Positions 31,384 through 40,148 of a stretch of DNA of 64,000 bases are shown one piece after another (within the stretch, counting starts at the first letter, position 1; every line of letters begins with the position of its first letter). The stretch comes from Planctomycetota bacterium. Lineage in GTDB: Bacteria > Planctomycetota > SZUA-567 > H5-PLA8. Under the pieces are notes generated by a model. The model ran no database searches and had not been told where the DNA came from. It saw only the letters and a program-made list of their open reading frames with translations. Location: NCBI GenBank assembly GCA_027493525.1, contig JAOSKN010000002.1:1583326-1647325 (forward strand). The letters run 5' to 3'. Both the position numbers and the translations under genes were made by a program.

Positions 31384-31890
31384 ATGCCGATACTCCGCGG
31401 CCTCACTTTACTTCTGCCGGTCTTATTCGCGTGCCAGGCGGCCATGCCGTTCCCTGCATTCGGCGCGGAAGACGCTCCAGGCGAGGACGATGCGTGGAAG
31501 AAGCATCCCGCACTCGCCGAGCCCGATGGAGGCAGCGGGCGCGGCGGGAAGATGGTCGCCGCCGACATTAAGGATCCTCGCATTTTGAAAGAATTGAGCA
31601 GGCGCTTTCGCGCCACAAGGCCCATGCGGATAGAGGAGAAGGACGGGAAGACCCGCGTAGTTGGCGCCGAGGATTTCGAAAGGCGCCAGGAGTATCTGCT
31701 TCGCCTCCTGGACTACTATTGGTTCAGCCAGGAACGCCTCAAGGGCATGACGCGAGCGGAAGTTGAAGAGATATTCGGGCCGCTGGGCGGCAATGGCGCA
31801 AGTGCGTCGATCCACGCCGGACGCGACACCTTTTACATTGCATTCGAGGATGGCCGAGTGAGCCATGCGTTCTATGCGATGGGGTATTGA
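31384..31890 (+). CDS. secreted or periplasmic protein of unknown function
   Basis: ATG 31384 follows GGAGAG. The 168-residue product has a signal peptide (LTLLLPVLFACQAAMPFPAFGA) and an acidic mature part. The C-terminal half includes RRQEYLLRLLDYYWFSQERL, MTRAEVEEIFGPLG and DTFYIAFEDGRVSHAFY. The latter recalls small SmpA/OmlA-like modules in which a helix-turn precedes a short beta sheet, but I do not assign it. G+C is lower than average. It starts a stretch of unfamiliar genes. Confidence 0.7.
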   Translation: MPILRGLTLLLPVLFACQAAMPFPAFGAEDAPGEDDAWKKHPALAEPDGGSGRGGKMVAADIKDPRILKELSRRFRATRPMRIEEKDGKTRVVGAEDFERRQEYLLRLLDYYWFSQERLKGMTRAEVEEIFGPLGGNGASASIHAGRDTFYIAFEDGRVSHAFYAMGY

Positions 31891-32236
31891 GCTGGAAGAG
31901 AGCGCAGGGCGGCCGTCACGGCGAAAGCGGGCGTAATGAGCATGACCCGAAAAGACTGGCTTCTCTGCGCGTAGTTTCTTGGGCTTCCCGAGCTGGGATC
32001 GAACGTTGCGGAAGCGCGCCGGGCACGGATCGACGATCCGCAAGGCAAGTTCGCCTCGGTCGAAGAGTACCTGCGCGCCGGCTTCCTGCCCGACATCGTA
32101 GCGCCGCGTCCTCGCCGGCCGTGCCGGGCGTCCCGCACGCAGGAATTTCCGAACACTCTTTGTAAAGCCAACGTATTGATTTTGGCTGTGGTACGTCCTA
32201 TTCCTCTTAAAGCAGGGAACGAGTGGGGAAATCGCG
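31891..32236 (+). other. spacer with a possible gene remnant
   Basis: From about 31980 a frame reads LGLPELGSNVAEARRARIDD and on through ASVEEYLRAGFLPDIV to about 32100. It looks protein-like, but there is a stop (TAG) directly upstream and no start codon. It may be the broken end of an acquired gene. The rest shows no feature I can support. Confidence 0.35.
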
Positions 32237-32497
32237 TTGGCCTTTCTCCTCAGTTTCGCACTCGCTTTGCTTGCATTCCTGCATGGGCTTGTAACGGAAT
32301 ATCGGCAATCGAAACCGGAGTTCGGCAATGCCCATCTCCCCACCTTGCCTTGGGCGGTTGCGGCAGCGCTTATCCTTGCCTTGGGGTTGAACTTCCTTGA
32401 AGTGGAGATCGAGTGGTGGAGGCAAGTACTCGTGTTTGTGGTGGCGGTCTGGATGTTCGGTAGTGCAATTATCTGGATCAGAAGGCGAGCCGGGTGA
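32237..32497 (+). CDS. small membrane protein of unknown function
   Basis: The 86-residue frame starts at a TTG and contains three hydrophobic segments: FLLSFALALLAFLHGLV, LPWAVAAALILALGLNFL and VLVFVVAVWMFGSAIIWI. It ends in a basic tail (RRRAG). Its TGA overlaps the ATG of the next gene, the main support for it being real. G+C is near 50-55%, well below its surroundings. No family is recognised. Confidence 0.55.
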   Translation: MAFLLSFALALLAFLHGLVTEYRQSKPEFGNAHLPTLPWAVAAALILALGLNFLEVEIEWWRQVLVFVVAVWMFGSAIIWIRRRAG

Positions 32498-33000
32498 TGT
32501 TAAGAGAACTCAAACTCGAATTCAGACCTGTGCCCGGCCTTCCGGGCTGGCATCAAACTCTAATTGGAGATTGGCAGAAACTCGAAGCACGAGTCCTCCA
32601 ATTGCAGGACCGTAATAAACTGAATGGTTGGCAACTTGTATGCGGTTTGCGGGAAGACGACGATGGGCACGCGATTTACGCAATAGAGGGAATGCATGCG
32701 GTTGAATTGGCGCGAGCTTTTGGAACGGGTACCCATAACTGTTGGCATGCACCGGAGACCGACCAAGCTTGTGCGGAACTGAATCGCATTTACAAAATCC
32801 TGCCGTTTCGACCGTACTTTGTGGATGCCGCGGGCTACAAATGCCGATTTGAGCGCCGGATTTCGAAGAAGCAGGCAGCCCAGGTGGAGCAGATCTTGAC
32901 CGTCGGGTTGGAAGGTTATTACGGCGAGTGGTCTGGAGAAGGCCCGGTATTGGCGAATACAGTGATTGTAGATAACGGACTACGATTGTGGTGGGATTGA
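32497..33000 (+). CDS. hypothetical protein, translationally coupled to the upstream membrane protein
   Basis: A 167-residue soluble protein starts at ATG 32497 (TGATG overlap). Landmarks include EFRPVPGLPGWHQTLIGDWQ, NGWQLVCGLRED, MHAVELARAFGTGTHNCW and a tail LANTVIVDNGLRLWWD. I recognise no family. Base composition is about 50% G+C, suggesting recent transfer with its partner. The pairing of a small membrane protein with a soluble protein is sometimes seen in toxin-immunity or stress modules, but nothing here proves that. Confidence 0.6.
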   Translation: MLRELKLEFRPVPGLPGWHQTLIGDWQKLEARVLQLQDRNKLNGWQLVCGLREDDDGHAIYAIEGMHAVELARAFGTGTHNCWHAPETDQACAELNRIYKILPFRPYFVDAAGYKCRFERRISKKQAAQVEQILTVGLEGYYGEWSGEGPVLANTVIVDNGLRLWWD

Positions 33001-33008
33001 AAATTCCC

Positions 33009-33374
33009 ATGCCCCACCACCTCGCCCGCGTCCGGCGCATCTGCGCGGCGCTGCCCGGCACGACCGAACGGCTCTCGCACGGCGAGCCGACGTTCTTCGT
33101 GCACAAGAAAGTCTACGTAATGTTCGCCGCTAACCACCACGACGACGGGCGCATTGCGGTCTGGCTCCCGGTTCCCGGCGACGCGCAGGAAGACCTGATC
33201 GAGGCCGCGCCCAAGGTGTATTTCTGTCCGCCTTACGTGGGCGTGCGCGGGTGGGTGGGGATCAACCTCGACCGCATCGCCGAGAAGAAGTTGAAGGCCC
33301 ATATCCACGCCGCGTGGAAGCTGCTCGCGCCGAAGCGGCTGCTGGCGGAATTCGTAGGCGCGCGACGCACATAA
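33009..33374 (+). CDS. MmcQ/YjbR-family protein
   Basis: A 121-residue protein with the YjbR pattern: LARVRRICAALPGTTERLSHGEPTFFVHKKVYVMF, then RIAVWLPV and VYFCPPYVGVRGWVGINLD. The fold is CyaY-like and binds nucleic acid or protein in some members. The function is not known. ATG 33009 lies 8 nt after the previous stop; an in-frame GTG at 32988 would overlap it. G+C is back to the genome norm here. Confidence 0.88.
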   Translation: MPHHLARVRRICAALPGTTERLSHGEPTFFVHKKVYVMFAANHHDDGRIAVWLPVPGDAQEDLIEAAPKVYFCPPYVGVRGWVGINLDRIAEKKLKAHIHAAWKLLAPKRLLAEFVGARRT

Positions 33375-33484
33375 AATGGGGCTGGAATTGCGGCTGACTT
33401 CAGGAATCCGCCCTGCCACTCCTTCCGCGCCGGCCACTTTTTCGCGCCCTCGCCTGCGCCTGCTCCGCGTGGTAGCGTTCCGGC

Positions 33485-33991
33485 ATGGCGCAGTTCGTAC
33501 ACTTGGTCTCGGAGAAGCTGGCGTCGGCCGTGCGCCGGCGCGGGATCAATTTGAACCGCAGCCGCAGTTGGCCTGCGCGCGGCGTATACGCGATGCCGGT
33601 GACGCCGCGGTTCTATATCTCGCACCAGTGGCTGCGCGAGTTGAAGCGCGACGGGCAGCGCACCGTGGTCGGGGTCTATTTCCGGATTCCCGACGACGAG
33701 CCGGTGCTGGTGGGGCACTACCGCTTCGCGCACCGCGCGTGCACGGCGGCCGAGGCCGCGGGCGTAATCCTGAAGGCGGAGCACGCCGAGGGGTACGAAG
33801 TGATCGTCCCGCGCCGGATCGAGGCGGCGGAGATCCGGAAGATTCGCGCGCTGCCGCAGGTGCTGGGCTGGCGCTACTATCCCGGCGCGCACCGGGACCG
33901 GCCCTGCGGCTGCCCGGTCTGCCAGCCGCGCGGCGAGATCCGTTCGAAGCGGCTGCGCGAGGCGTACGCGGCGTCGCTGCGCGAGGCGTGA
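33485..33991 (+). CDS. conserved hypothetical protein with C-terminal CxCxxC motif
   Basis: The 168-residue protein begins MAQFVHLVSEKLASAVRRRG and includes RGVYAMPVTPRFYISHQWLRE, RTVVGVYFRIPDDEPVLVGHY, AEGYEVIVPRRIEAAEIRKI and PQVLGWRYYPGAHR. A CGCPVCQ motif near the C-terminus could bind metal. The N-terminal HLV/RRRGI pattern resembles small ADP-ribosyltransferase-like hypotheticals, but the catalytic residues are not evident to me. It is convergent with the DinB-like gene. Confidence 0.65.
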   Translation: MAQFVHLVSEKLASAVRRRGINLNRSRSWPARGVYAMPVTPRFYISHQWLRELKRDGQRTVVGVYFRIPDDEPVLVGHYRFAHRACTAAEAAGVILKAEHAEGYEVIVPRRIEAAEIRKIRALPQVLGWRYYPGAHRDRPCGCPVCQPRGEIRSKRLREAYAASLREA

Positions 33992-34000
33992 GGCTGAGGT

Positions 34001-34558
34001 TCACTTCGGATCGCGGCGCAGCTTCCGGGCGTGCCGATCTGGCTTTTCAAACGCGGGTTGGCGGTTGTAATCCGCCGATCCTCCCGGCGGGATGCTCAAG
34101 AAGGCCCACGCCGCGCCTTTCTTCGCGCGCGCGAGAAGCACGATCTGGCCGACGTGGTAGCTCACGTGCGCGAGCGAGCGGTGCAGGGCGGCATGGACGG
34201 CCAGCGGCTGGTTGCGAATGGTCACGGAGCGGTTGAGATCTGCGTCTTCCAAAGCGCGCAGCGCGGCGCCGAGCGCGTCCCAGCCGCGGTTCCATTTTTC
34301 GAAGAGTTCCGGCTCGGAAGGCGCGCGGGGGGCGAATTCCGCCTCGCGGTCGCGCCAGGGCTTTTCGCCGTCGGAGCTGAGAAAGTCGGTGAAGCGCGAG
34401 GCGAGGTTGCCCGCGAGATGCCAGACGATCGTGGCGATGGAGTTGCCGCCTGCGGCGGGCTCGGCCCATTGTTCCGGCGTAAGCTGCCTCAAGGCGCCTT
34501 CGCCCAAGGCTTTGTAGCGGCCGAACTCCCCCTCGATGGAGCCGACGATCTCGCGCAT
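34001..34558 (-). CDS. DinB-like protein (DUF1572)
   Basis: A 185-residue four-helix protein with the DinB metal-site His residues: TIVWHLAGNLASRF, then LHRSLAHVSYHVGQIVLLAR. The start region REIVGSIEGEFGRYKALGEGAL and LTPEQW match DUF1572 proteins. Relatives include bacillithiol-dependent transferases and damage-induced proteins; function here is not known. ATG 34558 has GGAG 7 nt upstream. It is divergent from the DUF4254 gene. Confidence 0.85.
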   Translation of the reverse strand: MREIVGSIEGEFGRYKALGEGALRQLTPEQWAEPAAGGNSIATIVWHLAGNLASRFTDFLSSDGEKPWRDREAEFAPRAPSEPELFEKWNRGWDALGAALRALEDADLNRSVTIRNQPLAVHAALHRSLAHVSYHVGQIVLLARAKKGAAWAFLSIPPGGSADYNRQPAFEKPDRHARKLRRDPK

Positions 34559-34657
34559 GCGGAAGCTCCTCAACCGGGAGCATACTGGGTGTCGGCGGGC
34601 CGGCAAGCCGGCTCAAATTCCCTTTACATAACCCCGCCCCGCGTCACGATATGGCGC

Positions 34658-35296
34658 ATGGGTCTGACGCAACCGCTGCCGCCCGAGGCCAACATCGACA
34701 AGCTGGCCGCGACGCTGGCCAAGTGGCAGCACCGCTGGACGGGCGAGTGGCACCAGAGCGCCGAGCGCCCGCGCCCCGCCGCGCCGCTCGCGCGCGTCGT
34801 ACAGGAACAGCACATCCGCAACTTCGACCTGTGGCACGAGGAAGACAAGGCGCGCGCGCCGAACGCCGACGACCGGACCATCGCCGAGGTGAAGCGCCGC
34901 ATCGACAAGCTCAACCAGAGCCGCAACGACCTGATCGAGCAGCTCGACGACTACTTCTTCCGCATGATCGTCCAGCGCAGCTCGCCCGACGCGTCCGGCA
35001 AGCCGTGGAATTCGGAGACCCCGGGAAGCTGCATCGACCGGCTCTCGATTCTTTCCCTGAAGGTCTTCCACATGAACGAGCAGGCCGAGCGGGCCGACGC
35101 CGACGAGGCGCACCGCGAACGCTGCCGCGTGCGCGCGGGCGTGCTGACTCAGCAGCGCGAGGATCTGGCCACGGCCATGCAGCAGTTGCTCGACGACCTG
35201 ATGGCCGGGCGCAAGCAGATGAAGCTCTATCGGCAGTTCAAGATGTACAACGATCCCAGCCTCAACCCGGAAATCTACGGGGCGAAGAAGACGTAA
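34658..35296 (+). CDS. DUF4254 family protein
   Basis: The 212-residue, mainly helical protein includes LARVVQEQHIRNFDLWHEED, DDRTIAEVKRRIDKLNQSRNDLIEQLD, SETPGSCIDRLSILSLKVFHM and AGRKQMKLYRQFKMYNDPSLN. These match DUF4254, a family often encoded near cell-surface glycan genes in PVC and Bacteroidetes genomes. No biochemical role is known. The stop is followed within one base by a heptamer array. Confidence 0.82.
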   Translation: MGLTQPLPPEANIDKLAATLAKWQHRWTGEWHQSAERPRPAAPLARVVQEQHIRNFDLWHEEDKARAPNADDRTIAEVKRRIDKLNQSRNDLIEQLDDYFFRMIVQRSSPDASGKPWNSETPGSCIDRLSILSLKVFHMNEQAERADADEAHRERCRVRAGVLTQQREDLATAMQQLLDDLMAGRKQMKLYRQFKMYNDPSLNPEIYGAKKT

Positions 35297-35297
35297 G

Positions 35298-35370
35298 CGA
35301 GTTCCGAGTTCCGAGTTCCGAGTTCCGAGTTCCGAGTTCCGAGTTCCGAGTTCCGAGTTCCGAGTTCCGA
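35298..35370. repeat. tandem heptamer array, unit CGAGTTC, about 10 units
   Basis: Perfect 7-nt repeats cover 73 bp with no variant unit. The array begins one base after the DUF4254 stop codon. There is no spacer sequence, so it is not CRISPR. With the second array 91 bp further on it fills most of the space to carA. Confidence 0.95.
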
Positions 35371-35460
35371 GGTTTGATTCGCGGGCATCGGCTTATGCGG
35401 CTGGAAATCAAGAAGATGGTTAAATTCTTTGGGTAGTGCCTGAATCGATCCGGTTTATCT

Positions 35461-35530
35461 GTTCACTGTTCACTGTTCACTGTTCACTGTTCACTGTTCA
35501 CTGTTCACTGTTCACCGTTCACCGTTCACT
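35461..35530. repeat. tandem heptamer array, unit GTTCACT, 10 units
   Basis: Ten units fill exactly 70 bp; units eight and nine read GTTCACC and the rest GTTCACT. The array ends where the carA stop codon begins on the minus strand. Related GTTCACT-type units recur at 40149-40176 (reversed) and 40281-40329. The A+T-rich gap between the two arrays (35371-35460) has no feature. Confidence 0.95.
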
Positions 35531-36736
35531 CTAAACACCCGCCTTCAATACCAAGTCCCTGAATCGCGCAAACAGATAGAAGCTGTCGTGGGGGCCGGGG
35601 CTGGCTTCGGGGTGGTATTGGACGCTGAAGACGGGGAGTTCCTTGTGGCGGAGCCCCTCGACGGTCCGGTCGTTGAGGTTGATGTGGGTGACCTCGGCCT
35701 CGGCGGGGAGCTTGTTCGGATCGACGGCGAAGCCGTGGTTCTGGCTGGTGATCTCGACCTTCTGCGTGCTTTGGTCGAGGACCGGATGGTTCGCGCCGCG
35801 GTGGCCGAACTTGAGCTTGTAGGTCTTCGCGCCGAGCGCCAGGCCGAGCAACTGGTGCCCGAGGCAGATGCCGAAGACGGGGACCTTGCCGAGGAGCCCG
35901 CGGATGGCCTCGGGCGCGCCTTGGACCGCGGCGGGATCGCCGGGTCCGTTGGAGAGGAAGACGCCGTCGGGGTCGTGCTTGAGGATCTCGGCGGCGGAGG
36001 TCCCTGAAGGCACGACGGTGACCTTGGCGCCGACCGCGACGAGGCAGCGCAGGATGTTGAGCTTGATGCCGTAGTCGACGGCGACGACGTGGAACTCGCC
36101 GGGCCGGGCGTGGACCGAGGCGAGGGGCCCGGCGGTCTCGGGGCGCTCGTAGCCGGGGAGGAAGCCGTCGCTCCAGGCGTAGCTCTTGGCGCAGGTGACC
36201 TTGGAGGCGAGGTCGAGGCCTTCCATGCTCGGTCCGCCGCGGGCGAGTTGAACGAGGTCGTCGTCGGAGCATTTTTCGGAGGCTTCGCCGCAGGCCAGAT
36301 ACCCGCGCATGACGCCGGCGACGCGGAGCTTGCGCGTCAAGGCGCGGGTGTCGAGGTTCTCGATGCCCGGCACGCCGGCCTTAGCGAGGTAGCCGGTGAG
36401 GTCGTCCTGGGCGCGGAAGTTGCTGCGCAGCGCGGAGAGTTCGCGGATCACGAAGCCTTCGACCCAGGGGCGGGCGGACTCGGCGTCGTCGGGGTTGACG
36501 CCGTAGTTGCCGATGAGCGGGTAGGTCATGGTCACGATCTGTCCGGCATAGGACGGATCGGTGAGGATCTCCTGGTAGCCGGCCATGGAGGTGTTGAAGA
36601 CGACCTCGCCGAAGCGGTCCACGCGGGCGCCGAAGGCGCGCCCGCGGTAGACGGCGCCGTCTTCGAGCGCCAGGCGGGCTGGGGGCAGGGTCTTGAGGCT
36701 CAAGGGCGTGGATCCTCGCGTGCCGCGGCCGCCCAT
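35531..36736 (-). CDS. carA: carbamoyl-phosphate synthase small (glutaminase) subunit
   Basis: CarA hydrolyses glutamine and passes ammonia to CarB for carbamoyl phosphate, feeding arginine and pyrimidines. The 401-residue protein has the N-terminal domain (GEVVFNTSMAGYQEILTDPSYAGQ) and a class I glutamine amidotransferase domain. Catalytic Cys lies in VFGICLGHQLLGLALG and the His/Glu pair in VQYHPEASPGPHDS. ATG 36736 starts the frame, a few residues longer than most family members. carB is not next to it in this window. Confidence 0.97.
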   Translation of the reverse strand: MGGRGTRGSTPLSLKTLPPARLALEDGAVYRGRAFGARVDRFGEVVFNTSMAGYQEILTDPSYAGQIVTMTYPLIGNYGVNPDDAESARPWVEGFVIRELSALRSNFRAQDDLTGYLAKAGVPGIENLDTRALTRKLRVAGVMRGYLACGEASEKCSDDDLVQLARGGPSMEGLDLASKVTCAKSYAWSDGFLPGYERPETAGPLASVHARPGEFHVVAVDYGIKLNILRCLVAVGAKVTVVPSGTSAAEILKHDPDGVFLSNGPGDPAAVQGAPEAIRGLLGKVPVFGICLGHQLLGLALGAKTYKLKFGHRGANHPVLDQSTQKVEITSQNHGFAVDPNKLPAEAEVTHINLNDRTVEGLRHKELPVFSVQYHPEASPGPHDSFYLFARFRDLVLKAGV

Positions 36737-36859
36737 TCATACCCGCGCGCGCGAAAGGGCGCAATGAAAGCGCGGGTGGACAAATTCCGGGCGCGGCGCA
36801 GAATGCGCACGATTCATCCGCCATGCGCCCCTGAGGGCGCAAAAACCAGGAGCTCGAGC

Positions 36860-37888
36860 ATGCCCGCGCGTCTGAGCCTCTCGCCGTCGATCCTGCACCA
36901 GCGCCTGATGCGCGAACTGGACCTGCCGCTGGCCTACCGGCGCGGCGAGGTGAAGGCGTGGCAGAAGAAGCTCCGGCCGAAGGTGAGCGAGCTGGTGGGC
37001 ATGGGCGCCTTCGCGGGCAAGCGCGCGGCGCTGAAGCCGCGGGTGCTCTGGCGGCGCGAGCACGAGCTGGGGCGGATCGAGAAACTCGCCTTCGTAGCCG
37101 AGCCGCACTGCGACGCGGTGGCGTACGTCTGCACGCCGCGCGCGGTCAAGCCGCCGTATCCCTGGTTCGTCTGCCTGCAGGGGCATTCGACGGGGATGCA
37201 CAATTCGATCGCGGTGGAGCGCGACGACGAGACCAAGCCGATCGAGGTCGCCGGCGACCGCGACTTCGGGCTGGGCTGCCTGCGCCGCGGGATCGCGGCG
37301 CTGTGCCTCGAACAGCGCGCCTTCGGGCTGCGGCGCGAGCAGGCGCAGAAAAAGATCTCGCAGCACGGCTGCCACGACGCGACGATGCACGCGCTGATGC
37401 TGGGACGGACGCTGATCGGGGAGCGCGTCTTCGACGTGGACCGGGGCCTGGACTACCTCGAGACCCGCGGCGACGTGGACTGGAACAAGGTCGGCGTGAT
37501 GGGCAACAGCGGCGGAGGCACGATCAGCGTCTTCGCCGCGGCGCTGCTGCCGCGCCTGCGCTTCTGCATGCCCTCGTGCTACTTCTGCACGTTCAAGGAC
37601 TCGATCATGTCCATCTACCACTGCATGGACAATTACGTGCCGGGGCTGCTGCAATACGCCGAGATGGCCGATGTGATGGGGCTCTTCGCGCCGAAACCGG
37701 TCGTGGTGGTGGCGGGCAAGACGGACGGGATCTTCCCGGTCAAGGCGGTGCGCAAGGCCTTCGCGGACCTGAAGCGGATCTACAAGGCCGCGGGAGCCGA
37801 GGACCACTGCCATCTGGCGGTGGGTCCTGAAGGGCACCGCTTCTACGCGGACTTGGCGTGGCCGAAGATGCTGAAGGAATTGCGCTGA
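36860..37888 (+). CDS. alpha/beta hydrolase, acetyl-esterase/Abhydrolase_7-like
   Basis: The 342-residue protein shows WFVCLQGHSTGMHNS, the nucleophile elbow VGVMGNSGGGTIS, an acid loop VVAGKTDGIFPVKA and the His in VGPEGHRFYADLAWP. CxxC-like pairs in CMPSCYFCTF are unusual for the fold. It lacks a signal peptide. ATG 36860 follows AGGAG by 8 nt. The family includes esterases that remove acyl groups from xylan or antibiotics; substrate is unknown. It is divergent from carA. Confidence 0.87.
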   Translation: MPARLSLSPSILHQRLMRELDLPLAYRRGEVKAWQKKLRPKVSELVGMGAFAGKRAALKPRVLWRREHELGRIEKLAFVAEPHCDAVAYVCTPRAVKPPYPWFVCLQGHSTGMHNSIAVERDDETKPIEVAGDRDFGLGCLRRGIAALCLEQRAFGLRREQAQKKISQHGCHDATMHALMLGRTLIGERVFDVDRGLDYLETRGDVDWNKVGVMGNSGGGTISVFAAALLPRLRFCMPSCYFCTFKDSIMSIYHCMDNYVPGLLQYAEMADVMGLFAPKPVVVVAGKTDGIFPVKAVRKAFADLKRIYKAAGAEDHCHLAVGPEGHRFYADLAWPKMLKELR

Positions 37889-37948
37889 GCGCCGCGCCTG
37901 GGTCCGCCATGCCCGGGGCATCGGCCCGTTGCTTACGCGGCGCGAAAC

Positions 37949-39268
37949 TCAGTGATCGCCGTGCAGGATCTTCATGCGTTCGAGCTTGCGCTTCTCTTCC
38001 TCGGTGAGTTCCGGGGTGGGCAGGGCTTCGACGTGGGCCATGAGCCGGTCGAGGTCGGCGCCGTTGAGTTCGAAGAGGCGGACGAAGACGTCGCCGATCT
38101 TGTTGTTGGGCGTGCTGGCGCCGGCGGTGATGCCGATGAGCGGGCGCGGGCGGCCGGGCCACCAGTCCTCGGTGAGGGTCGTGGCCTTGGCGCCGATGGG
38201 CTGGTGGCGGATCTCGCGCTTGCCGGTGAGGCAGCTCGCGTCGTCGATGTGGTAGGTGGGGACGCCTTTCTCGATGCCCATCTCGGCGAGGTGCCCGGTG
38301 TTGGAGCTGTTGTAGCCGCCGATGACGATGAGCACGTCGGGGCGCTTGCGGGCGAGGAGTTCGCCCATGGCGTCCTGGCGGTCCTGGGTGGCGCTGCAGA
38401 TGGTGTCGGCGCTGCGGACGCGCTGGAGCGTCTCGCCTTCGCCGTACTTCTGCACGAAGGCCGCGCGCATGGCGCCCTGGATGGCGAGGGTCTCGCTGGA
38501 GAGCATGGTGGTCTGGTTGGCGACGCCGAGCCGTTCCAGGTCGCGGTCGGGGTCGAAGCCGACGCTGGTGGCGTGCTTGAACTTGCGCAGAAACTCCTCG
38601 CGGTTGCCGCCGCGGATGATGTACTCGCAGACGTACTTGGCTTCTTCCATGTCGCGGACGATCAGGTACTTGCCCTTCTTGCCCACGTCGCTGCCGGTGA
38701 AGCCGTCGGCTTTCCCGGTGGCGCGGCTGGCGGTGGCGATGGTCTCTTCGTGGCTGTACTTGCCGTGGATCAGGCTGGTGAAATCGTCCTTGGCATAGCG
38801 GTGGACGTTGTTCCAGACGCTGACCACCGCGCCGCAGGTCGAGTCGACGATGAAGGCGCCCTTCTTCTTGATCTCCTCGATCTCTTCGACCGACGCGCCG
38901 AAGGCCGGGAGGATCACGACGTCGTCGGCACCGATATCCTCGAAGCTGCCGTTCTTGTATTGGCCGTTGAGGAAGGTGCAGCCCATCTCGACGAGCTGCT
39001 TGTTGACGTAGGCGTTGTGGATGATCTCGGCGGTGATGAAGATGCGCTTGTCCGGGAACATGCGCCGCGTCTCGTAGGCCATCTGGATCGAGCGTTCCAC
39101 GCCGACGCAGAAGCCGAACTCGGTGGCCAGCCGCACCGTCAGGCCGCCGTAGTCGATCTCGTAGCCCTTCAGGCGGAGCAGGTCCACGAGCCGGGAGGCG
39201 TAGGTGCCCTCCAGGACCGGCGCGACTTCCTTCTTGAGCCCGAAGTACTTGCGATGGTAGTCGGACAT
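37949..39268 (-). CDS. ispH: 4-hydroxy-3-methylbut-2-enyl diphosphate reductase (IspH), long form
   Basis: IspH makes IPP and DMAPP in the last MEP-pathway step, using a [4Fe-4S] cluster. The three ligand cysteines are in EFGFCVGVERSIQ, VDSTCGAVVSVW and ADTICSATQDRQDAM. At 439 residues it is longer than the roughly 310-residue common form, with an N-terminal extension (YHRKYFGLKKEVAP). The motifs resemble the cyanobacterial/plant branch. The start at ATG 39268 follows AAGGAG by about 10 nt. The pathway is needed for quinones and the undecaprenyl carrier used by the WecA-like enzyme. Confidence 0.95.
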   Translation of the reverse strand: MSDYHRKYFGLKKEVAPVLEGTYASRLVDLLRLKGYEIDYGGLTVRLATEFGFCVGVERSIQMAYETRRMFPDKRIFITAEIIHNAYVNKQLVEMGCTFLNGQYKNGSFEDIGADDVVILPAFGASVEEIEEIKKKGAFIVDSTCGAVVSVWNNVHRYAKDDFTSLIHGKYSHEETIATASRATGKADGFTGSDVGKKGKYLIVRDMEEAKYVCEYIIRGGNREEFLRKFKHATSVGFDPDRDLERLGVANQTTMLSSETLAIQGAMRAAFVQKYGEGETLQRVRSADTICSATQDRQDAMGELLARKRPDVLIVIGGYNSSNTGHLAEMGIEKGVPTYHIDDASCLTGKREIRHQPIGAKATTLTEDWWPGRPRPLIGITAGASTPNNKIGDVFVRLFELNGADLDRLMAHVEALPTPELTEEEKRKLERMKILHGDH

Positions 39269-39373
39269 GACGCGGCGCGTCTCCTTAAAAGGGATGCGGT
39301 TCCCAGCGCTGCACATGTTACGTGGCGGGAGCGGGGTATGCAACGGGTTCGTTAAGTCTTTGTCGGCGAGGGC

Positions 39374-40111
39374 TTATAGATCCGCAATCAGCGCCGGCAA
39401 CAGCGCCCCCCAGGCCGAGCTGAGCCCCTTCGCGGCCTCGTCGCTCCCGGCCTTCAGGCGCATCAACGCACCCAGGCGGCGGGGGTCGCGGAGGACGAAC
39501 TTCGCGACGTTGCCTACCTTCACGTCGCCGGATTCGCTGAGGAACCCGCCGACCTCTTCGGGGAGGTCTTCCTGCGCCGTGTCGCTGATCGCGCGGAGGG
39601 CGAGGAACGGGAGCTGCACTTCGCTCGCGAAGCGGGCGACGGCGGCGGCTTCCATGTCCACCGCCAGCGCAGCGGCGGCCTGCCCGAGCGCGCGCTTCTC
39701 GGCGGCTTTGAAAACCGGTTCGGCGACGGTGACCAGGATTCCCGCGCGAAAGGAAAGGCCCGCCTTGGTCAGCGCATCCTGTGCGCGGGCGAGCGCGGCC
39801 GGGTCGCAGGCTACGCCGGCGGCGTCGCTCGCGGAGGCGGCGTCGCGGCAGGCCCTGATCTCGGCGCCGAGTACGACCGCGCCGCGCGGGAGATCCTCGA
39901 CGAGGCCGCCGCTGAAGCCCGAGGAGGCCAGCAGGGCGGGCTTGGCCTCGATGAAAAGCTGTCGCGCGGCCTTCGCCGCCGCCGCGCCGCCCACGCCGCC
40001 GCGCACCGCGCGCACGCGCGCGCGGAGGTCCTCCGGCAGCGCGGCGCGCGCGGCTTCCACCGCGGCGAGTTCTTCCTTCAGGGCGACGACGATGCCGAGG
40101 GCGACGGGCAT
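39374..40111 (-). CDS. nucleoside phosphorylase-superfamily protein (MTA/SAH nucleosidase- or HpnG-like)
   Basis: The 245-residue protein begins LGIVVALKEELAAVE, the usual start of this superfamily. It carries SSGFSGGLVEDLPRGAVVLG and the substrate-binding AVDMEAAAVARFA, with LPFLALRAISDTAQEDLP after it. The DMEA Glu would contact ribose, and the SDTA Asp activates the base. MTA/SAH nucleosidase and the hopanoid-linked HpnG are the best candidates and cannot be separated here. No hopanoid genes are near. Confidence 0.82.
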   Translation of the reverse strand: MPVALGIVVALKEELAAVEAARAALPEDLRARVRAVRGGVGGAAAAKAARQLFIEAKPALLASSGFSGGLVEDLPRGAVVLGAEIRACRDAASASDAAGVACDPAALARAQDALTKAGLSFRAGILVTVAEPVFKAAEKRALGQAAAALAVDMEAAAVARFASEVQLPFLALRAISDTAQEDLPEEVGGFLSESGDVKVGNVAKFVLRDPRRLGALMRLKAGSDEAAKGLSSAWGALLPALIADL

Positions 40112-40148
40112 GGGGGGCTCCGGGACAGCACTAAGGGTAGATTAAAGA

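Noticed and set aside
35298..35530. Possible CRISPR array
   Set aside because: Units are 7 nt, contiguous and without spacers; no cas genes are in the window.
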